Origin: Paralvinella palmiformis
Taxonomy: Eukaryota > Annelida > Polychaeta > Terebellida > Alvinellidae
Assembly (NCBI GenBank): GCA_025642065.1
Contig: JAODUP010000065.1
Coordinates: 639,501-703,500, forward strand
Length of the DNA: 64,000 nucleotides
Direction of reading: 5' to 3'
Both the position numbers and the translations under genes were made by a program. The notes beneath the pieces were generated by a model that ran no database searches, had not been told where the DNA came from, and saw only the letters and a list, made by a program, of their open reading frames with translations. Shown here piece by piece: positions 14,737 to 26,967 of the stretch; the first letter of the stretch is position 1; each line of letters opens with the position of its first letter.

Positions 14737-16512
14737 CTGCCGGTGAAGAAATTGATACTGATATATTTACGACCCACTTGCCGACACCATGAGTTTTGAA
14801 AAGAAAGCGAAATTCACACAGTTTAAGTTAAAAGTCATTAAGCTTTCAGAAGAAAACAACAACTCTACTGCAGACAGACATTTTGCTGTTAGTGAAAAAC
14901 TAGTGAGAGACTGGAGAAAGCAGAAGAATTATTTATTTGAAATGCTGAGGACGAAAAGGGCGAAATGTTACGGAGTTAGTCCGTACATCAAATTAGAGAC
15001 AGCTTTGAATGATTGGGTACTGGAGTATCGCCACAATGGATATATCGTCACCAGAATGATGATACGGATACAGGCTATCAAGTTTACTCGGTTTAAGGGT
15101 GAAATGCGCAAATTTGGGAACAACTGGATGACAGAAGGTGATAAACCATTAACAGCTGCAGGTAAAGGGACCATCAATTCCTCTGGTCATCGGATGGGTT
15201 AAAACTGCGTGAGGGTGTATTCCTGAAGAAATGGTGCGTAAGTCATTCTTAAAGTGTGGCATTTCTAATAAGATGGACGGAACAGAAGATGATGCCTATA
15301 ATAGGCTATATGAAAATTTTCATGGGAAATGCATTGCCGAAACTGAGGATGTGGCGGACAGCAACGACTATGGTGATTACTATGATGATTCTGTTGCTAC
15401 GTGTGAGATTCCGGATTACGACTGGGTCAGCTTTTTCGCGGATGATGACAACGATTCAGATTTTGGGGAATTTTAAACCAATACCGTAAAATGTCTAAAA
15501 AACCTAGTTTTGGTGTATAACACACAAGAGAAATCAGGATAATCTGCAGCTGGACTTGTGCATAATTTTGTCCGTAATTATGTACAACTGTACACCCTCC
15601 GTGTATGACAGCGTTATACAGATTTTATAATTGTTTTGATGTTGTATTTAATAAACAAACAAATTGTGAGCAGTGATTTCTATTGTTTTTCTTTTAAAAA
15701 AGACACATTTAGTTCTGGTGTATAATGCGGAAATTACGGCGGCGGAAATTACGGTAATTGACCTCGACTTATACAGTGAGCATAGGCCCGAGGAAAGAAT
15801 TACAGGGTCACAAAAACGACCTTGACTTATACACGAGTATATACAGTAATTAGGCATAAGACTTGTGTAGCTATTGATCATTTTCCACTGTTCTCTGATA
15901 ACAATAGAGATGCTCATATGTGTGTATGTGAGAAGACAGATACAACTATTATGATAAATAAGGCTGTATTCTTTAAGAATAATCAATGATAGACAGATCA
16001 GAAAGGTTACCAGCCTGAAATGAAATTACGAATAGAAAAACAGATTGTTAAAATTTATGAATCGACATTTAATAACAATTGGTAAATAGCCTGCGCATTT
16101 TTTTTTTGGGGGGGGAATTAAATTTGACGTAACTTGAATATTTACTGAATATTGTAAGTTTAAATTGTTGTTGTTAACGTCCAATAGTTCCAGAGAATTG
16201 GAAAGGTGCACTATTGAACCTTTGCTGGCGAACTGTGACTGGCATCTCATAACAAATAATGAATTAGATCATCTTGTCAGTGTTACTGTTGGTTTATCAT
16301 GGTTAAATATAAATGGATATAATATGTAAGATAACTGTTGGTCTGCTAAAGTTTTTATAGAATATTTTTGTTACACATATTTTATTTGTTTATAGCAAAT
16401 ATATATAGAAGATAATGCTGTTAGCATTGGCTTATATGATACATTCACATAAGACATCTGTGACAATGTTAGCTGCTTTCTTTTGAGAATCCTACTTTGT
16501 ATAACACAGTTA

Positions 16513-16563
<51 letters not shown>

Positions 16564-19500
16564 TTTCTTTATCTAATAAAGATATATTTGTTTGGGCAGA
16601 ACCATTCAAATTAGTTATTAATTTATAGGTTAACATCAGAACTATAAGAGCAACTTACAATTTGGAAATATGACAAATGACAGTATCTACTCTTCACACT
16701 AGTTACCTGTATCAGTAACATATATGAGATATAACAAATCCTTTATGGTTATAGGATTATATCAGACATAATTGTCAAATTCAACATGTTGGATCTCATC
16801 TGGTAGATGACAGCTGTTAACAAACTACGAGTTCGTCCTATTTTACATAAAGTAAATTTCCTTCTCTTTCATGACTCGTAATATGAAAAGCTCCAATAAT
16901 ATCACCTAGACTAGCAAGGCCATATTCGGATCTAGTTGTTTGTTGGATCATTCCACTCTGAGATTTATATGCGTGAATTAATTAACACGAGTTGGCTCCA
17001 AGATCAAATGCCACATCAATGCCCGCAGAAAGTATTCAGCAGTTATTAAATTTTCATCCATTAAAAATGTTGATGTAATTTAAAAGGCCGGAAGCAGACC
17101 TTCAGATATTTAATTTTCAATGTATTCCTCTTAGATTCGGACTTATGGTATAGGATTTATTTCACCATTTCCATGTGTTACTGTAGAATCCTGATAGTTA
17201 TGATATGTCTAGTAGGTAGAACACCATTTTTCTGAGATGCCATCATGACCGTAGATCATTTTACTTTATTTCTTGCAGTCAAATTATCAGATGGCGCCAC
17301 TGGTTCAAGAAACAATGCGTATTAATAATCAAGCATATAGTCATAAAAATATGTATTTGCATGAAGAACATTTAGGCTAATTTTTGAAGTTTTCTGTTAC
17401 ATAGTTTCTGTCGTTCATTAATTGTCTTAGGATAGTTTTCGGAAATTTATCGTTTAATTTGCTAATAATGGTTGGTATAAATTTTCCATGTTTCCATGAG
17501 TTTGCTGAGTGTAGTCTAGTTCTTTATATTCTGCGATATTGTTTCTAATGACTTGGGAAATATTTTGGAATAAAGCTTGTCTTTTCTTAGATAAGATTAG
17601 TAAGTCTGATGATAACTAAGCTCCTCTCGTGGATTTAAATTTGATATTTTTTGCAAAGAATAAAATAGTTATTTTTTAAAATGGTTTTATTTAACGATAG
17701 AAAGTATTTATGAGTTTCATTAGAATATACCGTGTGTTATATTGGTTCAAAAGTGATTTGCTCTACCAAGCCTTCAATTGATTTGCAATTCCTTCAGAAA
17801 TATTATTATTTATTTTGGTCTTTGGGGTTTCCCCCAGCCCCAAGTCATATGACTCATCTGTGACAAGTGTCATAGTTAAATACAAACTACAGAACGAGGT
17901 ACTCTTCAACCTTTGTGGCTGATAAGATCAACTGGAATCATGATTTCACTGAATTAGAATGGGACTTCTAAGACCAGACTTTCCAGGATGCAACACTCTT
18001 GAATTGACCATCCTCGGGATATTTTAGTTCCAATCATCTGCACAGCCAGTCCTGGAGACCAGTGAGGCGGTGATGTAGAGGAATTGTATTCAGTCTCTCA
18101 AAACATCACGCGCAGAGCATAAACAGGAATGGTGGTGTGTGTTTTTAAAGTGAATCAAGATAACATCCAAGTGTAATGGGGAAAATTGCAAGATGAAACA
18201 CTACATATACCGGTAGCCGGACTATAAACAAGATTTTATATCAGAGTCCTTGTAGTGTCTAGGTCTAGTCAACTGATGAATCTTTGTAGCAGTAATATTT
18301 CTAAACATTACCCAAGCAGCGCTTCATCATACCAGTAACAAATTTTAGAAATGCTATAAAGGTAATGATTTATAATACACACGTGTCTCTAAACACCAAA
18401 CGAGGACTGACTCATTGTATCAGTAATGTTTTCAACTGCCATCGCTAATAACTGAGATTTCACCGATTCCTGATGCCATTCGAGTCTTCCTGGACAGGGC
18501 AACATCATTATCCGCTTGTTCATCAGGGTTTTCACTCGTTTGATGTAATTTAAGTTATCCTCCCCTCTGTTAAAATGTAATTTCTAAATTTGCACTAAAA
18601 ATTATGTGCTAATGAATTTATTTTATCTTCGGTAAAAAAACGCAGCTTCAAACGCTTCAAAAGATTTTACAACATATACAGCAAATTTAGAAAACAAGAA
18701 ATGGAATGCGATATTCTGTTAAGAAAACGTACCGGACAACATAATCAAGAAGGTGTTAATACGTTGTGTGTTTTTATAAATGTGCGTAAATAAATAAGCA
18801 GATATTTAAGTCTACTAGAAGAACGTTAATTAGTACATTTTATTACGTATTAACTTCCTATAGATGATTGTTGTTATATTTTAACACTAGTAGCCATGCA
18901 CAGTTATGTTTTTGTGATGCACTAAGAAAAAAATTCAATAAATCTAAATGAATATTGCTCAGTGGTATTAAACCTGTACTAGCTGACGATATTCAAAGGA
19001 TAACATTTTGGTTAATTTAAATAGTAAACCTGATCTATTTATACAAGTTGTCTAATCGTAACAGTGTAAATGTATGTTTATCTGCTACAGGTAATATTTG
19101 CAGGATATTTGTGCTAATAATTGTTTATTATTATACGGGTACATGTTTACTGTACTAAGTGTACAGTATGACTTAATGACTGTACAGTGTATACATGTGT
19201 TGGTCAATTCGGGAATTGGAATTGATTATTTAAAAAAAAAGTGGATCTGGAATTGATCAATTTTGAATTAGAATTTCCTACCAAAAAAAAATTAAATCCA
19301 CAAATTAATTTACCATTTAATTTTTTAATTCAGAAACATTTCTTCCATGACAATCCTACTCGGAATATAAACTACTCGGAGTACTTACTCATTGTAAAAG
19401 TAGTAGGTATATGGGATTGGAATCGATATAATTGGAATTGATCAATTTGATGTGGAATTGGAATTGACCAAATGGAATTTGAATTGACCCCATGTATGAT

Positions 19501-22500
19501 ATATATATATATATATATATATAATATTGAGGTAATAACAATATTTTTTCTTAATTCAATATAGGTATGAAGAACAAATCAATAATATAACAGGACAATC
19601 CATTTTACAGCTGGCTCATGTACAGTAAGTTAATAATTTATTCGTATTAACTTAATTTTCTTATCGCTGCTAGGGTTCTACTTCTACACCCATTTGTTGT
19701 TTAAACATATCTTTGAAGCCTATGTACATCTGTTGTATTGTACTCATAGGCCTGCATATGGTTATTATTTACCGTGCCCAATTTGTGCTAAAAGTTTGTG
19801 TATTTTACATCACAATTTGGCCTCTTGTGGTCTAACGGTAGCGTGTTGGATCATAGATCACTACCACCCATGTTCAAATCTTGGCATGGGCATACCTGAG
19901 TGGTGTTTCATCTTTGACTTAGCTTCATTGCCTTTGGAGGTCGCTCAGCCCATTACAGGCCTGCCACTTACCCAAAGACAAAAAGTAGGGATAAATTAGG
20001 GATATCTTCGATGAAAAAGTAGGGATAAAAATAGGGAAAATACGGATAGTTCACATAAAAAGTAGGGATTTTGAAGGCTGTTAAATGCAATGTTTGCAGC
20101 ACTATGTTTGTTTGGTTGGGGTTCAGGATATGTACAAGAGTCTAACAACATTACAGTCTTTTAATAAATTCAGTGCTAGTTATTGTTTGTAACCCTGTTT
20201 TGTTTGATTACAATTGATAATGTATGTACTCACTATTTAATTGCCTTACCACCATTGATATAAATTGAGTGATATTCAGTTATCTTTCTTTAATTGGAAC
20301 AGTTGGCTCATAGGGTGCCTGTCATCTCCTGTAATATATTTATTGAAAAACATATTTATAATACAATCAAAAATAATACTTGTAATACTAAAATTGATAA
20401 TACTTAATATTAGTTAGATAATATTGTTGCAGTATCATAATGTCATCAAAATTAAATGGAACAAATTATGAAAAATGACATATTTTAAATATTGAGAGTA
20501 TGACATAAATAATAGCATAAAAATAAATCATGTGTAATGCTGACATGACTTTAACAAAACAGAGATTCCCTCATTTACATAACACAACAACTACATCAAC
20601 TCTAATAAACAATTCTCTGAGGCTTCTATTTTATGACTTCTTAATTTTATTCAGCTTCTTCTCATAGTTGTTGATTAACAAATCCACTTTTGGAGAATAC
20701 TTATGGAGAAAGAGATGATCGCTCACTTGTCAACACATTCTTGTTATGAGACAGGGATCTCTCTACATCTGCATTCCCATGTGATATAGTCAGGAGACAA
20801 CGGATGAAGTTTTGAAGTTTCGTGAACTTTGGCTGTCCTGAAGCTGGAGGACATTTTTCCAGTAGTGGTCCACTCTGTAGTAGGTAGTCTTGTCTGTGGC
20901 CTGCTCCTTCAAGTACCAGTTCTCAGGTATATCTTCATGTGTATCCACTCTTCCAATGCGGAATCCACCTCTATGTCACTTAGAACACGAGGAACAGCTG
21001 CAATGAGTTTCTTCAGTCGTCTTATTGTTCCATGTTGGTGTTGCATCAATGGATGTAAAATCTCAGATGTTTCAGGATATCATCATCAATGGGCAAGTGG
21101 CTGATCAGATACCTGGAGATGGTGACATAACATTCTCTCATCGTCTTGATCTCTAGCTCCGGTGGCATCTTTTCTGAAGCAGCAGTGCCACGTTTTACCT
21201 CAGAATTGGGAAGTTGGTTATCCCCTTCTTATAATCAAACCCTTTAGATATCTACCAAACACCCTCCTAACCAGAGAACCACATTCATCATGGAGAATAT
21301 GAACAATGGGGCCCTCGGTCTGGAATAATTTAGGAAAGGTTAAAAAATATTGGCTAGTGATGATACAAATTTAAACTTGGTAATTGTGTTCTTGTCTTTC
21401 AAACATGCACATATTCTGCGGTAATTATTATTCTTCACATGCTCCTTTGATAGTAGGTGTTTCAAGAAGTAGTCACAGACTGCAGCATAATGCCTGATGA
21501 CTCTTTCTGTAGCAGGACCAAGAGTTAGCCACCGAGACTGAACATGTCGAATGAAATACTTTTCCTTCAGTTCCATCTCTTGAAGGACTTCTAGGAAATC
21601 CTCCTGCTTACAGGGTGACTGCTTGAACCAATAAAACAAGTCTAGGCAGAGTTGGTCCACTTCACTTCCATATTCTTTAAGCCCAAAATGAAAGGCATTA
21701 TGAGCAACATGAAGGCTGCAGGGGATAAAAGGAAAGAGGCCATGAAGATCCTCTGCCTTCAAATGCTCATCAATGATCTTCCACACAACCTTTTTGACAT
21801 TTGGTCCAACAGACGACAGACTCAAGAGTTTTCCAAGATCAATCTTGTAGTCTGGCTGGTTCAGGGTATCAAGTAATGCACGAGCAACATCAACAGCTTT
21901 GGCATGATTGAAAAATGAAGCTGACAGGAAATGCACTACAATCTCCTTTCAGGAGTGTGACCAGTATCATACAATTACATCTATTTGCTTCTTCACCTGT
22001 TGTGTCATGGTCTCATCATACTGGATTGTGAAATAAGTTCCACTTTCATTAATGTCCTTGACTAACCTCTTTTTGAAATATGGATCTAACCCATCAAATA
22101 TAAGGTATGTAGCCATTGTTCTGCTTAGGGAAAAACCTGAGGATATTTGACCAGGAAACATTGTTCTAAAGATATCAGTGATACCATCGCTGGAAGCAAA
22201 TAAACAATCTTCTACACACATCTTAATCGTCCACAAAATCTCAACTTTGCAAATGATTTTGAACTTTGCACAACTCCTAATATTTTCTGTCCTTTCTTAT
22301 TATTTTGAAGAACAATATGTTTAGCTCCCTTTGCCAGAATTACTGCAGGAGAATCTTTTGTTGCACACCAAACACAGTGTTTTGTAAGGATCTGTCAGAT
22401 CTGGTTCACACCATGTAGCCAAGAGGTTTCCCTGAGAGTCTTTCTCTGACAACCATCTTTCTTGGAACTTGGTATTTCCATGAGGCATGGCTATTTAAAC

Positions 22501-25213
22501 AGTTTAGTTCATATAAATGTTCATATAATCTATCTGGTAACTAGTACTAGTAGACTACATATATGTAGATATAATGGTACACAGGAGCTGAAATAAAAAC
22601 AATTTAAACTTGTGTGAACATGCAAACAAAGATATCTGAGTATAGTGTACCATTTCCTCAATTTGTCCAAGAAAAGGGTTCACTGATACACTGAGGTATC
22701 TAGTTTACATATGCTACACATTTTCATGCTGAATGAAAAGGAGGAAATTCCCTCAGTTATATCTTCGTTGGGAATCGCAATGATTGATAATAAAATGAAG
22801 AGAAATACTCACCCAAAATTGACTCCATGATGTGTTGTGGTCAATGAGGAGCAAGGAGTGATTTTGGGGTAGAATCTAGGGAACACTCTCCGGCCAACTC
22901 AACCAATTTGGAAAACTTGAAAAAACTAGTTAAAAATAGGGATAATACCAAAAAAGTAGGGAAAAGTAGGGAAAATAGGGAGGAGGTGAAAAAGTAGGGA
23001 AAATAGGAAGGAGGTGAAAAAGTAGGGAAAATAGGGATCAGTGGCAGGCCTGCATTTAGCCTGCCATGTGCACAAAAGTGGCTGTAAAACATCAGTCATC
23101 TAAGGCTAAATGTTGTTCTGAAATATCCCTTCAAATGACCTTTTTGTCCTGATAATAAACACCAGGGGACAGTGTCTCGGATGAGATGTGTTATAAAATA
23201 TTACCCTTATTCACGCACTTCTTTGTAACAGTTCAGTTTTATCCTTGTTTCATGTATGATAAAACTTCTATTCTCATCAGCCAAGTAACTGTGGCCTAAT
23301 TACATAGGTCAAAGGCCAAACAAAATTTTTATTATGCTCACTGTTTTATCATTAGCGAGACCATTTGCATTTATTCTATTAAATCTAATTCCCATTTCCT
23401 CTTTTCAGCCCTGCTTTCGTTAACCATAAACTTGAAAATGAACCACTGCCACCGGAATGTTGCTCAGACAATATTATCTGGAGAAGGTGAACACCGTTTA
23501 TCTTTCACTGCAAAAATGAATGTTTGATTTGGGTTAAACTCAATTTTATGTATGAATATCATTTGCTCCACAGTGAGAAACCAGATGTAAAGTGGACACA
23601 AGACAGGTGGAATGTCTTGCTGACGGTTGCAGTGAAAAATGTTAGAAAAGAAGACGTGGCCTCATTTACTGAAGAAACAGTAACCTTCAGGTTGGTTAAT
23701 ACTGGTTGTGATATGATGCTGATAATGTAGATTTAAAAGGCATTTTAATGCATACAGGGCATTCAGACTTACTTCACAATATTAGCCAGTATTGTTTCAA
23801 AGGAAGTCTATGAAAAGGAGTTTACCCATAAACGCAGCCTTGAACAAAATTTATCCCCGTAATTCACTAGCTCCCATTAAAAAGGCATATACAGAATTTA
23901 TGTAAGTATATTTGGTTTTATGTAAATTATTGTCAAGAGCAGTATTCGTATACATAACTTTCACTATTAAGTCATCAAGATAGATGGGTTTTTTTTTCCT
24001 TTTGAAAGCATCTTGTTTATATCAGTATGTAAATTAATTGTATGAACTATCTCAGGAGATAACAACTTTGTGGAAATCTCGTACTATGTACATAAACCAT
24101 ATTCGCAAACAATCCCAAACGGGTCATCGTGAAGAGTAAGAAAACATTATGTGATTGAAGTAGCCTAGGAAAAGCTTTTTAATAAAATGTTGTGAGAACA
24201 AAGAAATATGTAGGATATATCATAAACAATGTCAGATTCACACAGATTTGTCTCGGATCTAGGCTTCTTAATAATAATGGACAAGAAATCTGTCTTGGTG
24301 CTAAGTTGATGTATAAAAGTATGGATTATTATAAGTAGCATATGTCATTTAAATTTTTGCCAGCTGGGTATATAGTGGTGTAAATGGCAAATGGAAACAT
24401 CCTCCGTGTTTTCAGTTCCCAAAATATCTTCATCCCTTGTACTGGAAGTTCTTCATGGACAGAACCATAACGTGATTGAAAAAGTATTGAAATTTGTCCT
24501 TAGCTTGCACTTGATTTACTTCTGCTGTCGTCTAATCGTGTCTTTGCTTAGAATGGGGATTACTCGTTATCAGAATTACATTAGCCAATGATCTAAATAT
24601 AATATGTAAACTAAGTCATAAAATTTTCATCTTTGCCAAATTTTCATTCACTAAATTTAGCTGATCTACGGTATGGCTAAAAAATAACTATGTAGGTCAC
24701 AGCATTCTATTGGGGCGCCTCCGTGGTCTAACTGGTAGTGCGTTGGACCACAGATCATTACCACCTGTGTGCGAATCTCGGTGTGTGCATATCTGAAGGG
24801 TGTGTCATCTTTGACTTCACTTCATTACCTTTTGGAGGTCGCTCAGCTCATTTAGTCTACCATGTGCACAAAAATGGCCGTAACACATCAATCATCACGA
24901 ACGGTCTTAGACTTCTATTACGGTTAAGTTTCTACTTTCTTTCCCATACAGAGTCATCAAGGAGTGCATCGAGTATGCGTTTGAGTTTCAACTCTATGAG
25001 ATCATCGTGCCCAGTAAATGCGAGATCGGTGTCAGATTTGGCTCCGTGTTGCTTGGACTTCGGAAGAAGACGCATGGCTTGTGGCCAAGACTCCTCAGGC
25101 AGAAACAGAAGGCAAGTCATTTGAAATTTTGTTTCCAAAACTTGACTTTTGATTCCAGACTGAACGAGTATTGTCCGTTGGTAGCTTACCAGCAACGTTA
25201 ACTGCATTTTTAA

Positions 25214-25261
<48 letters not shown>

Positions 25262-26931
25262 AGTTTCTAATACGATTTAAATATAGTTGTTTAGCTACTA
25301 TCAAAATAGTAAATAAAGCTTTAAAAATAAATAAAACTTTATATTGGAAACTTATCAAACATTTAATTATATAACATATGTAAGGCAAATATATATTTAT
25401 GTATAATAACTAAACCAATCAGAATTATACACAACACAGTCATTGACAACATACACATAAAAACAGGTAAAGAAAATAAGTTGGCATCACATGTCAAACC
25501 AGTTACTAATCTACATGTTTTCTAAGAATTGGCAATGATAAATGGACCCTTAATTTTGAGCACGGACAGTTCAATAACAGGAACATGATTCTAATGCATT
25601 AGCAAATATAGACTGGTCTAGTTTAAATTGAAGTAACATTGAGTTAATCAAAATACTGGCCAGGCATGTAATGTTTGGAACCATGGGTAATCTCTGGAAT
25701 CTTATATTCTTCAAGGAACAAAAACATCCTGATAACGTTAAATTATCATAGGAACATATTAAATACATAACTCAGCTCACAACATCGTGACTGGCTGACC
25801 AGGTTAAATGGTGCTGCGTCTCCAATTAATTATTTAAAAAGAGGCGGGACGTTAAAGACCCCCTGAGAATGTAATACACTCTAGCAGCGACCACCATCAG
25901 AGTATTTAATACTCATGCAGTCTCGTCAATTCTACCATGAAAAAAATATCAAGTCTTTCAAGGGAGGTGATTTTATGCAGTCGATCTGATGACAAGAAAG
26001 CGAGTGTGACCGTCTTCAGGAAATTATGGATCTGTTTTTGCTGTTAAAAGCTGTAAAGAGGCATTGTTAAATCTGGAAAAATGTGTTTGATTATAAATAA
26101 TTTGGGATTGTTCCCAAATACACCTGTCCATGTTACGTCATGACAACAGTAAAGCAAATAGCATCGCAGTTATCGATGCGTTAAGAATTTTAGTTTATAT
26201 TAATATCTACACGTCATCACTAATGGGCAATATGAGGTGTAGAGGATTATTGAAATCCGTCAATATTACACACTCCGTTTCCATGATGAAATGCCTATCT
26301 ACACCAACACGACGCACTCTCCTGGTTAGCATGTGTGTGTGGATTCTCACAGAATCTTGCAAATATTTTAGACTGTCCGCGTTTTTTCATAGAACAATCG
26401 TTTTGTGTTCTGTTGATGTCTACAGTTTAATTGATGGACTAAACAGATGAAATGATGTTTTGAAAATTTCCATTTTGTGATTGGTTTACGTGGAAAATGT
26501 TTAATTCAACGGCAACAACATCCATTTAAAAAGTGGATGTTGTTGCTCTACTTGGAGCTACTCAATGTACACGTATGTATACAGTACAGAATGGTCGCTT
26601 AAGTTATGGTTGAAGTAAACTTTTCAGTTAATTGTTTTAGATAACTATGCTTTAATGATAATACTTAAAACCACCCGTATGTTCAATTAATGTGCCATTT
26701 TCGTCATCATTCGGTCAACTGTCTTTCTAGCTGCCTTATCTGTCTGTGGATTTTGGTAGAATTGAAGAAAGTTCTTCCGATGATGACTCAGACCAAATAC
26801 AAGAAGAGCCGCAGCATGGACCACTGTTTCTTGCTAAAAGTAAGCATTTATGCGCGAGTATCGAGCATATATAATTAATTAATTCTTGTATGGAAGCAGA
26901 AGTATGTAAAGCTTTAAGTCACATTTTAGAA

Positions 26932-26967
<36 letters not shown>

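Larger units (their letters stand above)
15849..19194. other. Large intron of the ARM-CS gene
   Basis: Apart from the exon at 17,279-17,340 and an (AT)n run at 16,516-16,562, I see no coding sequence, RNA gene or recognisable repeat here. Several AT-rich low-complexity runs and one G run (16,107-16,115) are present. Confidence 0.6.

Noticed and set aside
24391..24591. Plus-strand frame starting METSSVFSVPK
   Set aside because: It is a different frame from the CS-domain exons and has no similarity; the candidate exon at 24,364-24,471 uses another frame.
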